From: Tethya wilhelma
Taxonomy: Eukaryota > Porifera > Demospongiae > Tethyida > Tethyidae
Direction: 5' to 3'
Length of the DNA stretch: 64,000 nt
NCBI GenBank assembly: GCA_964030475.1
Contig: CAXIPT010000010.1
Coordinates: 2,714,366-2,778,365 of the forward strand
Positions 35,882 to 46,850 of this stretch are shown here, one piece after another. Numbering within the stretch: position 1 is the stretch's first letter; each line of letters starts with the position of its first letter. The notes below the pieces were generated by a model. The model was given only the letters and a program-made list of their open reading frames with translations. It made no database searches and was not told where the DNA came from. Both the position numbers and the translations under genes were made by a program.

Positions 35882-36642
35882 AATTTCTGGTTCTGGTTCT
35901 GACTCTGAATCAGAGCTTGAAGCTGCAAAAGGGTCTTCAGCTGTTCGAGGCTCAGCTCCAAAAGAGTCTCCAATAGACGACTGCTCTTGATCTGATTCTG
36001 AGTCAGAACTTTCAAATGGGTCACCACTAGGACTCACATAACCCATGTGTACTTGGCCAAATACTTCACCCATAAGATCTTCAACTTCCTTCATTAGTGT
36101 GAATCACTCCTTGTGGAATTTGGTTTCTCAACGATCCCTGTTACTTCAAACGATTTCTGGATGATATTGGGCTTCTTCCCAATAAGATCAGTAGCTCTTC
36201 TAACCCACTGCATCAAAACACCTTTTGAAGCTGGGGTAATCTTTGCAGCACCTGCCTCAACTTCAGTAATCATTCGTTCACACCAACTCTGTCTGATATG
36301 CACTTTAAACGGCTTATTGATACTAACGTCTAATGGTTGCAAGACAGACGTACAGCCTCCAGGCATGACGAGCAACTTCGTACCACACTCTCTGAATTTA
36401 TCCTTAACTTTATCAGTTAGGTGCCCAGAAAATGTATCAAGACTAAGCAAAGCACGATTACTGCCAACATATGGGAACCATACCTTTGCAATCCATTCTA
36501 ACATTCTTTCTTCGTTCATCCACCCCTTAGCTTGAGTTGTGCGAACAACCCCATGAAGAACAGACACTTTCTTCAAACCTCTCTTTGTTTTTCCTTTGAA
36601 CACCACAAATGGAGACAACATTTTATCAGAAGCGGTACACAC
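35882..36642 (-). pseudogene. pogo/Tigger-like transposase, copy 2a: DDE half and acidic tail
   Basis: The minus-strand ORF 36642-36094 begins after the first catalytic Asp and holds MLSPFVVFKGKTKRG, SLDTFSGHL and QPLDVSINKPFK, so the second and third acidic sites survive. It ends SDSH at a TAA that overlaps an ATG (TAATG). The next ORF has the acidic tail (SSDSESDQEQSS) up to the single N at 35881. Copy 1 has the same TAATG overlap. The N-terminal half is missing on this strand and is found on the plus strand next door. Confidence 0.85.
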
Positions 36643-36659
36643 TTAGTTGTCTATTCCAG

Positions 36660-37200
36660 TTCATCAAGTGAGGCTTATGGGAGTACAGATACTGGTACTA
36701 ATCAGGTCACAGTAGGAAGTGAGCCTAAGAAGCTACGTAAAATGTACTCAAAAACACAGAAAAAGAAAGTGGCTGAGTTTTCATGGGGTTCATAAAGCAG
36801 CAAAAGAATTCAAAGTAAGCCACAGTAATGTCATAAGATGGAAGAAAGAAGAAGTGTCTAAAATAAAGCACCCCAGTAAAAGAGCACATAGGCGTGGCCA
36901 GGGGAGAAAGTTAAGCTATCCCAAACAACTGGAAGAAAAGCTAGCTGGTTGCTTGGATACTTGAAAAGAGAAAGTCAGATTGTGTTGCCATATCAACTCA
37001 AGTCATACAAGCTAAGGCAATTGAATTAATAAAGCCTGTAAACCCTGATTTTCAAGCTTCAGATGGATGGTTGCGGAGATTTATGAGAAGGAATGACTTG
37101 GTATTGAGAGCAAAAACACATAAGTCACACACTTCCTAAGGATCTTGAAAAAAAGATTGCAGGATTTCTTAACGAATTATCGTCAATTTTTGAAAATGGT
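36660..37200 (+). pseudogene. pogo/Tigger-like transposase, copy 2b: DNA-binding half
   Basis: In plus-strand order: KAAKEFKVSHSNVIRWKKEE and RRGQGRKLSYPKQLEEKL, with a frame shift near 36780. A frame change near 36960 is followed by a second DNA-binding region and DLEKKIAGFLNELSSIFEN. Similarity to pogo stops near 37200, before the MDETP motif. It is head to head with copy 2a, so an inversion or double insertion split one transposase. Confidence 0.8.
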
Positions 37201-37229
37201 GAAATGCACCAATGCAAGAATTGCATTCT

Positions 37230-38085
37230 TTAAGTCATTCTTGGTCTGTTTGATGGATTACATCTTCCTTCTCCTTTACAGTGATTCTTCCAGTAGAAAT
37301 CTTTGACAGCTTGCAGATGTAGACTTTACTCACTGTAGTTACATGGATTAATAATTATTTATTTGCTTCGTTCTACTGCTCTATCGTTACAAATTGATTT
37401 TGTTATACTTGTATAGGTTATGTGCAGAATGGGGTGCCCCAATGTCCTAATCAAGGTAGATAGTTTGTCAATGAGCTGCATGTCATCAAGCCTGTAAAGC
37501 ATGACAACACATAGCATAGGATTACCAATGCATACCACCCTCAAGTAAGTTGTATGCATCACATTTTTGCCCTTTTGCACTTGGCATTTTTGTGAGTGCA
37601 TCACAGAAGAATTTGATTTTTTGATTGAAGATTCCACTCACTATGTATTATGTACAATTTACATTGCACAAAATGGAATATGTAATAGACAGACTAAAAC
37701 CAGTTCACAAAAAATGACACCAGAAAACAACAAAAAAAACAAAAAACATAGTATCAACAAATTCTAACATGAACAAGAACAAATCTTCAGTTTACAAAAT
37801 TACCTATAGTTTAACTGCTATCACAGTCACTTATATACACATGCATCTGGCTCTTCGATAATATGCGGCCCAAACAAACAACAAACAAAATGAAACCACA
37901 AGTCACAAAAACAACAACCAATCCACTCTTCTTGGACATCAGCATACTCTACATAGTCCTCATAGCATACCCCACAAAAGTAGGGAGTGCTTCTGGAGTG
38001 GATGTATAATTTCCTGCTGACCCCCTTTTGAGCTGCTGTGGACGAGAGAACTGCTGAGGAGAAGAGGATTGCTGTGGACAAGAGG
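37230..38085 (+). mobile_element. Transposon piece matching 24046-24880
   Basis: Nearly the same sequence as 24046-24880. Here it runs straight into the P-like right half (38085 onward), so this copy shows the likely original order. Confidence 0.75.
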
Positions 38086-38096
38086 ACAACTTGCAA
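37827..38096 (-). pseudogene. PHD-like zinc finger, better copy
   Basis: The minus-strand ORF contains CGVCYEDYVEYADV, then WIGCCFCDLWFHFVCC, with the Cys/His order of PHD-like fingers found at the C-termini of many pogo- and jerky-type transposases. It lacks the final Cys pair. Gln/Ser-rich text (SSPQQFSRPQQLKRG) precedes it in neighbouring frames. Its parent protein is not identified. Confidence 0.55.
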
Positions 38097-39615
38097 TAAA
38101 AAAAAGCTTGATATTCCAACTGTACACCACCTGACCTACAGTTAGATACCAAAAATAAATTTTCCATTTTTTGATTGCAGCCCCCCTTTAAAGACAACAA
38201 TTCATCAGCTGCTAAAACCATGATGGTGTCGATGGTTCGAGGGCCTTTTCAGTAAATTACAGTTTCCATATACATAATTTCCATGTAGTGAGCTCTCTGG
38301 AAACTTGTATGACCCCTTGTGGGAAGCTGTTGGTGAATTCAAGGTTTGTTAGATATATCATGTTATTATGTTGTGTACACATGCACAGTTTATTATTCTT
38401 TATTTTAAAATCACATACTTTTTGGGGTTGTATTAGGTTTTGGGTCGACGCCTACTGAAACTTCACAACCCTTCTGAGAAAGTCCTGTACAAGGTGAAGA
38501 ATCCCTATACAGATGACCCCCAGGATAGAATCCATTGATCAATTCAATAGACAGTAACACTATAATTATAGAGTAGAGTATACTACCAAGAGTGTAACAC
38601 TCTTATACTACTTTTTTTTGTAATGTGATAGTTGTGAGCTTTTGAGAGCAAGCAGTTTCGGACAGTTTTAATTAGGTGTGGAGGGTCTGGTGATCCGAGC
38701 TCTATATGAATGGGACATTGTACCTGGTGTTGGAATTCGGCTACTCCCGAAACTGAAGTATAAACACATTTTTCTCACATCTTTTTTTTAAAATGAGGGT
38801 GGACCTTGCTACTCGAGTAATTTATATTATTACGAATTATTGTTTTGTTGACGATTTGTGTCAGTCTCTCATTCATTTTAATGATGCAGGTGCTGAGTGT
38901 GAGTGTGAGCAATGTAACTTACTGAAGCCCGGCTAAATTTGTCGAGCTGATGGACAAGATTTTTTTGACTACTTGAATGTGTTTAACTATGTGGCTGGTG
39001 CACATAAGCGAAAGACATTTCAAATGCCTTATGCTAGCTGTCTTGATGTATGTGTGTGATATTATATCTTAATTTGTTTGACAACACGGAGTACTGATGG
39101 TAATTTTTTCTTGCATCACATAGTGGTTTCAGAATAAATTCCTGCCTTATTTTGATAGGTGGGAGGACTGGGTTAATTCTATCCATAATTTGACAAAGAC
39201 AGAACATAGCCTGATGCTTTTGAATGCAGGCTGCATGAAACTTGATTGGAATTTCATGAGGATTACTGTTTCTTTGTCTTCACCCACTTTTGGTATCGCC
39301 TGCTCGTGTCTCTCATTGAGTGGCTAGATATAGAATTAAGGCAGAAAACCGCCTTCTCAGCCATTCACTTCTACGCTCATGATTAAATTCATAAGCTACT
39401 TGAAAATTTAAATGGTGACCCTTTCCAGATAGACAGGTGTGCGTTATTTGGAAATCAAATATTCACTTCCTGCTTGCAATACCTGAAGATTTCTGGTTGC
39501 TCTGTAACTTTCAATATTAATTTTAGGAGGTGAATACTTTGTTACACTCATTATGTAATTGTCACTATAAGATGTGCGAAGCAAGCACATTTGTTAAAAT
39601 CCAGCCTCCTTAACT
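38085..39615 (+). pseudogene. P-element/THAP9-like transposase remnant, copy B
   Basis: Exon-like plus-strand pieces are LYDPLWEAVGEFK (38310-38343), KVLYKVKNPYTDDPQDRIH (38478-38538), IRALYEWDIVPG then LPKLKYKHIFLTSF and KMRVDLATR (38690-38830), CECEQCNLLKP, FFDYLNVFNYVAGAHKRKT then PY (38890-39050), and WFQNKFLPYFDRWEDWVNSI (39123-39190). The LPKL..EH..LT.F.KM.V..A order and the later FFD.LN and WE..V motifs resemble P-element transposases. TAA and other stops interrupt it. The THAP domain is not seen. Confidence 0.6.
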
Positions 39616-39935
39616 TTTCAATCACTGATAGCATAAACATCCATGGTGATAGTGTACAAGGAGCCCTGGTGCTACCATCATGCACACTTAAATAAAATAC
39701 AAAAAAAGTGAATGGAAATGTAATGAGACATAGGAATGGCCAAATGGTAAAAAGGAAAGCAAACAAGATGGAACAGCTGTTTGAGTGTGTAAAAAATTAT
39801 ACCTATGGGCAACATGAGGGACTCAACATGGAAACAGAGTTCTACATGTAGCCCACACAGGAAGAATTCTGCACACACTCAAACAGCCATTCCATTCTCC
39901 CGATTTGGCCCTCCTTACATTTCCAATGTTTTTTT
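39616..39935. repeat. Foldback family, rearranged copy
   Basis: The left arm carries CACTGATAGCATAAACATCC as at 18247. An inner pair (GGAATGGCC, AACAGCTGTTTGAGTGTGT against CACACTCAAACAGCC) forms a second hairpin ending near 39935. Confidence 0.7.
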
Positions 39936-39940
39936 CACTT

Positions 39941-40195
39941 GTTAACATTAAATCATGTGGTGCCAGGATCATACCAAGTTGGTCAATTTGTGTGTCTGAC
40001 TCAGTTGCCATCATAGATGCTATGACACCTCTTAAACGGANCTCTAGATATCAACAATCAACATACGAGTGATGGTAAGCATTTGATTTAATTATGTTAA
40101 CATTAAATCATGTGGTGCCAGGATCATACCAAGTTGGTCAATTTGTGTGTCTGACTCAGTTGCCATCATAGATGCTATGACACCTCTTAAACGGA
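39941..40195 (+). repeat. 100-bp exact direct duplication around a single N
   Basis: Positions 39941-40040 and 40096-40195 read the same from GTTAACATTAAATC to CCTCTTAAACGGA. The first copy ends right at the N (40041). This looks like unmerged contig ends more than a biological repeat. Confidence 0.85.
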
Positions 40196-40474
40196 AGTAA
40201 GAGCTGTTGGAATTTCATTTGAATTCCCCTTGCCTTTGGAATGAGTGATAGACAGTGATTCTGTGCTACTAATACCACAGAATCGCAGAGTGTGTTGATA
40301 TAGAAGAGAGTATGCTTGTTTGTGTGTCATGGTTCGATGTACAATGAATGTCCCAAAATAATAGGCTTGACTGTGAACATACGTCCAGTGTTTTGACAAA
40401 GGGACCTTGGTAAAGACCTTTGTGAGCTCCTCTTCTAGCATGGCAATGTCAGCTTCGTATATTTACAAGAATAA

Positions 40475-40735
40475 AAAACATTGAAATGTAATGAGACACA
40501 GGAATGGCCAAATCATAAAAAAGAAAGCAAACAAGTGGAATGGCTGTTAGAGTGTGTGCAGAATCCTTCTATGGGCTGCATGTAATAGTCTTTTTACTGT
40601 GTCAAGTCCTTCATTTCTTCCACAGGAAGAATTCTTTACACACTCTAACAGCCATTCCACTTGTTTGCTTTCTTTTTTTTTGATTTGGCCATTCCTGTGT
40701 CTCATGTTTTTTATTCTTGTTTGCTCTAATTTTTT
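40475..40735. repeat. Hairpin related to the foldback family
   Basis: The left arm (GAGACACAGGAATGGCCAAAT, AAGCAAACAAGTGGAATGGC) pairs with the right arm (GCCATTCCACTTGTTTGCTT, ATTTGGCCATTCCTGTGTCT). The loop is about 60 bp. Confidence 0.85.
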
Positions 40736-41084
40736 CATAATTCTATCAATGAGTTTGTGCCGTGTGTATCAGTGTGTGTGTCTGACCGTGGCTGAATGCT
40801 GAAATGTGTGATCATGTCCTAGCTGCTAGCTTACTGAATTTGCAGGACCTGGCATCACTGCAGGTGGAGCAGTGGCATCACAAAACTTTGTTGCCTTCAG
40901 TGGTAAGTTGCTTATTCAATAGTAGCAAGATAGTTATTGAAGAAAGGTAGAGTTCAGCCAGAGCTCTGGAGTTCAGCACTAGCTGTGAATTCCAAATAAC
41001 GCACACTTGCCTATGTGGAAAGGGTCGTCAACTTGAATTCCCAAGTAATCATGAATAATGCATGAGTTTAGAAATTAATGGCGG

Positions 41085-41220
41085 CCATATGGAGAAGGCG
41101 CTTTCTGTCTTGCATCTAGCGACTGGACGAGAGACATGAAAAACCGATGGCAAAAGCGACTGAAGACAAAGATACCAAGTTTATTCGTTCAAGAATCAGC
41201 TTCTGAAAGCGAGTGGTCTC
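41085..41220 (+). repeat. Dispersed repeat family E, copy 4
   Basis: It matches the reverse complement of 14095-14290 and, in part, 18785-18910 and 39295-39420. Confidence 0.75.
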
Positions 41221-42049
41221 TGAGAAAAGCCTTGCCAACATAGAAGAAGAATAAGAAGAAGAAGATGGAGAAAATTGGAGGCTTGGCATAGTTTAGTTTG
41301 GTACTTTAGCGATGGTTTTAGGCCATGTTTTTAGGCTTGTTAGAAAGAGAATGAGCTAAATAGCAGCTTGAGAAGCCTTTTAGTGCTAAGCGCTCAGTTT
41401 TTGCAGAGTTATTCGCGTGAATATTTGTATTGCGCTAATGGGGCATCCGTGCCATTCCTGTGTACCCAGTACTACCGTACTGGGAATGTATGTAGCTCAA
41501 GTAGTACAGTGTGCTCTAATTAGAGATAGAATATCTACTCACAAGTTCTTTTATAGAAGCAACCTAAGACACAAGGCTGGTAAAGACTCTAAAGAGAGAG
41601 TTGGAGGAAGTATTGCATGCCTGATGTTTCTGCAGTATTTGCTCCAGCACAACTAAAGAACTCTATAGTAGGGATTCCAGACCCCACAAAATTCCATTGA
41701 ATTTTGCAGGGCGTCTGTAGAAGCTAGACCCAACATTTTGGTACCAAAAGATAGCTTATGGTAAGGCCAAGCTAGGGGTGTGAGTTGATTTAGACTAGTT
41801 AGACTTTCAGTTTAATGTTTACCGTACAAACTTCCTATGTAACAAAACGCGATCGCGCAGGCCTAGTCTAAAATTCTTTGGTACTCAGATTGTAGAGAAT
41901 TTACCCAGCTATTAGCAGCTGCTAGTTGTTTGTAAATATCTATAACTGCCTCAAAGATATAGCCTGTTTGGTGCTGGCATATCAAACGTCCGGAATCCCT
42001 ATCTATAGTATATATCTACTTCATCCTTTAGCTTTCTGGAATTTCAAAG
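41221..42049. other. No recognised gene
   Basis: Near 41405-41490 is a diverged end of repeat family H (TTTGTATTGCGCTAATGGGG, then CCCAGTACTACCGTACTGGG, a short palindrome). The rest is AT-rich and I see no supported exon. Confidence 0.4.
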
Positions 42050-43898
42050 GCTTGAAGCATAATGTTCATAGCTTTTGCCACAATCACTTACTTCAAAACA
42101 AGCTGACAAATCCAATTCATGGCATGCATCTTCAAGTAGCACAAAGATATTCAGGAGGGTGATGTGAAGCCCAAGTGGACAAACAGGCTATCTACATGAT
42201 TCATAGTGCCTGGAGATCAAAGGGAACAATGGCCTCTCTACTGTGTTATTATAATTCTTTGCCTGTTTGATGTCCTCAAATCTGTTATAGTCACTGCAAA
42301 TAGATTGTGTTGTCTGTGGTTCTGCACAACCTCGTACAGATGGTGCCTGTTTAAGTTGGCTTCCTTGCACCATAAGCAGCAATGTCGACCTGAAGTTAGA
42401 CGTGTACAATGTCTATCTTCCTTGAGTATCTAGTTTGTACTTACCTGAAGCTCATGACAAGTTGTAGAGTCTACACAAAAACTCGTAATCTCCACAGACG
42501 AACACATGGACTTTCTTTCCTCTGTTTAGAATAATTATTCCAAAATTTATGCAAAGATATTCTGTATTTACCTCCAAGTTTGACTCTCAAGATTTTCAAT
42601 GTCTTCCTTGTACTGGTCTAAACGGATTCTCAGATTTGTGTATGTGTCTAGTGCTTCGAAAAGTGCAAAAACGCATGTGTTATCAGGTGAATTTGGGTAT
42701 TCAATGTTAAGGTGCTGGAATCTAAATTTGAATGTACCACCTCCTTTGCCACCTCCCAACTTCAACCAAATCTCATCATGCTCCATTGTGCCAGATCATG
42801 CAGTGAACCCCCATTTTTTGAGAATAATTCTAAAAATGCATTATTATTTTTTATCTAATCCTTTTACTTTTTCTCATGATCATCTTTCCTGTCAAACATA
42901 TATCCTTTATTCTTTCCCACAAATCAGGTACATAAGCCATTGCAGCTGGCTTAATCTCTTCTCCTCCATCCTTGTGACTAAACGAGAAAGGAACCATCTA
43001 AGCACTGACAGTATCACCAATGAGCTCATTTGCTGCTTCTCTCATCTTTCCTTCTGATGCTTTTGATATTTCCCACATCTTGAGCCATAGTTGTGCAAGT
43101 ATTTTAAGTGTGTCTGGACTGTGTAAATTAATACTACTATTATTACCTCTTCATAACACGTAGTTTCGTCCAAGGAATGCAGGTCTGCCTTCAATGTCAA
43201 AGAAGAGTCAGGACACAAGTTGTTCCCTCAGGTAACTTGGACTGTGTGGCTAGAGTACTGTTTCTAACTTCATCTGACAACTGGATGGAACTATTCCCAC
43301 CACTTACTCTCTCTCGGACCTGCCGTAGTTGCAATGTCTTTTTTCGTACTGTTCTGCCAGCTGCTTTTCCGGTCTCTAGTCTTGGCTGGTGCATTTTAAA
43401 TTAATTTTAAATTTTAGTGTGCACACATGTATAATGCCAATATACCTGACCACCAGTTTTGGATATTGTCATCTAGGCTGGAAGCCAAAGCACGCTTGAC
43501 TAGCTTACTCTGGAGTTTTTTCTCTGCATATGGTGACAGGCCAACTTAGGATTTCATCGATTGTGTTGTCATTTTGTGGTGATTTGTCATAACATATCTG
43601 TTAACCTTACTGCTTGAATTGTATGTGTCCTTCACATTCACTGCAGATAACACACGTGCTTTCAAGCAGACTCAAGATCAATGGAGTGGCTGGCCGAATG
43701 GTATTAAGATCTTGGATGGTTCTTATGACAACAGGGGCAGCTAATCTCTTCACAGTGTTCAAGCCAGGAGCAACAGCAGTTAGCACATACTATGTTTTGG
43801 CAATCTATCAGCTCGATTGGACTGTGAAGAATGTTGCAGCAAAATGGACAATATAATTGCTCAAATTCAACTATCTGATGCTCACTGCAGACCCTCAT
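42050..43898 (-). pseudogene. Degenerate multi-exon gene: RING finger plus RNase-H-like motifs, RAG1-like layout
   Basis: Minus-strand pieces in order: a RING-like finger (43898-43717; CPFCCNIL, CANCCCSW, CPCC); SPYAEKKLQSKLVKRALASS (near 43480-43530); a basic stretch (43394-43197; RKKTLQLRQVRERVSGG); a segment with VPFSFSHKDGGEEIKPAAMA after an in-frame stop (about 43080-42860); WLKLGGGKGGGTFKFRFQHL, then PNSPDNTCVFALFEALDTYT (42786-42568); VHVFVCGDYEFLCRLYNLS and a stop (about 42520-42450); GRHCCLWC (about 42395); then AKNYNN and GLHITLLNIFVLLEDACHEL (to about 42080). The order RING, Gly-rich acidic-site region, PNS, GDYEFL and a CxxC recalls RAG1, but this is inference. Related genes seem common in cnidarians and sponges, from memory. 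Stops and frame shifts make this copy dead. Confidence 0.5.
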
Positions 43899-44913
43899 GC
43901 AAACTGGTGCAATGTTCCAGTAGAGATGTGGTAGCTATCTTCTTGATATGCTGAGTGCAGTATTGAGGACTCAAACTGGGTGGACACCCTTTTCATGGAT
44001 GTTTTGAAGGTCTTCCTCCTTTTTTAAGCCTTGGCACATGCGTAGCACGTGCAGAGGATTATGGTAGTCGTTTTGTCTGTCTGTTCACTCGGAAACTCAA
44101 GAGAGACAACTCTAGCGACAAAATTGATGGTACTTACATTCATAACGGTGAATGATCTTGTCCCAAAAAACTGTTTTGCTTCTTTTTAGCACTTTGCTTG
44201 AGGCCACGCCTACAGATTTAGTGTGCATTATTTAGAATCAGAGTAAATGATCATTGCATGGTGGTGCTCAATGAGTATATGCTGCTGCTGCTGCTAGTCA
44301 GTGTTCTTTCAAGAGTAGCCTGCTTTCTTAAAGTATGTATTGGCAAGTGTAAATTTTCAGTCTGCCTGTGGCTGACTGTAATTTTTGAGATGCATCACAT
44401 GGAAGTCTCTCAGGTCAGGTCTATGCTGTTCGTCAGAAAGACAGACAAGGGTTGGCCTGCTTTCTATGCAAGCATCTAGATGTATTTGCATGTATAGATT
44501 TTTTTAAGTGACTCAATACTGGAATCAGGCTCAGGTCAGCTCAGCTAGCCTGGATTTTGTATACTCTGACTAGCTAAGTGTGCCGAGGCTTGTGCACCAT
44601 CAGTGCCTTCATTTTAGGTTGGTGAAGTGCTGACACACCCTGCAGTGGTCATTTTTGTGGTCTTCCCAGCGCTCCATTGTATGTTGATACCCTGCTAGCT
44701 CTGTGAAGTATTATGTTGCAATATGGCAGAAGTATGCGGGGTATACTTCTGCCAGAAATGGCCCATACAACGCTGGACATGACACGGACTTCCTGTTTAA
44801 TGAAACTACGGACTAGATAAACGGAAAATTGTTCGGCCCCGCCTACTTTGAGGCGTGGTCGCTCGTAGAATTTTTTTTGTTCATTCGCAAGCGCGCTTAT
44901 TTACACAAAATAA
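43899..44913. other. Spacer with dispersed repeats
   Basis: The GCACGTGC-rich repeat lies at 44025-44095 (plus strand). A CTG run (44281-44296) is in a short ORF with no recognised domain. Nothing else is supported. Confidence 0.45.
44025..44095 (+). repeat. Dispersed GCACGTGC-rich repeat, copy 2
   Basis: CACATGCGTAGCACGTGCAG followed by AGGATTATGGTAGTCGTTTTG is the inverse of the block at 23795-23870. Confidence 0.8.
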
Positions 44914-45908
44914 GGGGTGTCTGAATTCGGTGGAGTGGAGTGGAGCAGTGGATTACTGGAATGGATTACTGGACTGGAGTACTGGAGTGATAGAATCCGT
45001 ATAATATCTAGCCACATTTGCTTTCTTTTACACTTGCAGAAGCTCATTGATCGTTGTTTCTACAGACAGTTAGTCTTTGGTCTGTTTGTTATACCTTAAG
45101 GTAAAGGTCGTCTAGATAGCTAATACGTTACAGCTATAGCTAGCTAACTGTGCATGTGTGCAAGTCTTGCGTTGGCCTCATGGAAGACTGGCGCAGTGTA
45201 TGTGAATCTAGTTCCATCAAGCTGAACAGGGTAGGGTGTCATCCAACAAAATAGGGTCATCTATGCTCCAAGCAATGGTCCACTGGCCGTTATACCATAG
45301 ATGGTCGGAGTATATTATCTATGGTTATACTGTCCATGAGGACACATGGGACAGGTTTCCTGTAAAACTTCTCCCGGCCTGGATACAAATATAGGTTGTT
45401 GTTCTCACTGATAGTCGCTTTGTTGATGACCTCGGGTCCTGTTCCATGATGCTGAGAGTCAGACACTTAATGAAATTTCAGAGGCTGGTCCCATGCGTAT
45501 AATCTCTCCTACGTAAGCTATTTTCCTCTTTTTTTTTCTTTTTTACTTTCTAAACACAAGTCTCATTTTCAATCAGTATTCGTATTTTGTGACTGTAGGT
45601 ATGAAGTATACCATCCACAACAAAGACAAAGACAGTGATGCTGAAAGCATTAGTTTGTATGCTGTCCAACTACTCCCTGTTCACACAGAGCTTCTAAAAA
45701 AAGAATGAACAGATACTAGCTAACCGCAATTTTTATGTCAAGACTCTTATCCTTATTTCACGTACAAACACAGTATGAAAAGTTGGGAAATTGGTAAAGG
45801 TCGTCTATTCTAGATGTTGCTTGCAACACTCCAGTGCTCCAGTGCCAGTCCAGTATTCCATTCCAGTAATCCACCGCTCCACTCCACTCCACCGAATTCA
45901 GACACCCC
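44914..45908. mobile_element. 995-bp element with ~80-bp TIRs and AAAATAA target duplication
   Basis: The left end GGGGTGTCTGAATTCGGTGG and a right end that is its exact inverse bound the element. The arms continue as TGGAG/TTACTGG-rich text for about 80 bp. AAAATAA flanks both sides (44907-44913, 45909-45915). The interior has no transposase; a possible short exon at 45600-45707 (YTIHNKDKDSDAESISLYAV near its start) ends in TGA. A 7- to 8-bp duplication would suit hAT or related types, but the family is not settled. Confidence 0.82.
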
Positions 45909-46258
45909 AAAATAAGGGCTTGTGGTGAAAGTTGGGCGCCAAGACTGATGAAGAACGTTTGCTGAAGAGATGTGGGCCAAAAAAACGCTTCTACCATCCT
46001 TTTATACACCTGGGACTCGGTGAATAGTAGTGCGCTTGCCCTGCCGTCGTTCAGCTCCATGGACAAGTTTGTTTAGAAAGTGTAAGTTGGCTGTAGTGTA
46101 CAAATCATTTATACATTTATGTCCTGATGCTTTTTTGTCTATATTTGAACGGTTATGTGCTAAAATCAGGCATAGCAATGGATTTATCTCAAATAAATTT
46201 GTGTTTTGAAATTGGACAGGGTCTGCACGGTCTTGTAGGAAGTAATTTTTAGTCACAC

Positions 46259-46459
46259 ACACTGATATTTGCTCTGACCGGCGACCTGTTTTCGGGTCTT
46301 GTAGGCAGAGTTTCACACACACACACACACACTGTTGTTTCTATTTGCTCTGCCGGCGACCTGTTTTCGGGTCTTGTAGGCAGAGTTTCACACACACACA
46401 CACACACTGTTGTTTGTATTTGCTCTGACCGGCGACCTGTTTTTGGGTCTTGTAGGCAG

Positions 46460-46492
<33 letters not shown>

Positions 46493-46850
46493 GTTGTTTG
46501 TATTTGCTCTGACCGGCGACCTGTTTTTGGGTCTTGTAGGCAGAGTTTCACACACACACAGACATACTGTTGTTTGTATTTGCTCTGACCGGCGACCTGT
46601 TTTCGGGTCTTGTAGGCAGAGTTTCACACACACACAGACACTGTTGTTTTTATTTGCTCTGACCGGCGACCTGTTTTCGGGTCTTGTAGGCAGAGTTTCA
46701 CACACACACACACACACACTGTTGTTTGTATTTGCTCTGACGGGCGACCTGTTTTTGGGTCTTGTAGGCAGAGTTTAACACACACACACACTGTTGTTTT
46801 ATTTGCTCTGACCGGTGACCCAAGTTTCACTCACACGCTGTTGTTATATA
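46259..46850. repeat. Minisatellite of ~75-85-bp units with embedded (CA)n
   Basis: At least seven complete units and partial end units repeat CTGTTGTTTGTATTTGCTCT, GACCGGCGACCTGTTTT, GGGTCTTGTAGGCAGAGTTT and a CA run. Unit length varies through the CA run. Long ORFs on both strands here are by-products of the repeat. Confidence 0.95.

Noticed and set aside
36113..36535. Plus-strand 140-residue ORF
   Set aside because: It is the antisense shadow of the pogo DDE ORF on the minus strand.
46249..46830. Several overlapping ORFs of about 100 residues with repeated Cys-Val and ETLPTRPENRS-like text
   Set aside because: They appear on both strands only because the minisatellite unit lacks stops; there is no gene-like composition.
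46259..46850. Regular repeats that might suggest a CRISPR array
   Set aside because: Units are adjacent, without unique spacers, and hold CA microsatellites in an animal genome.
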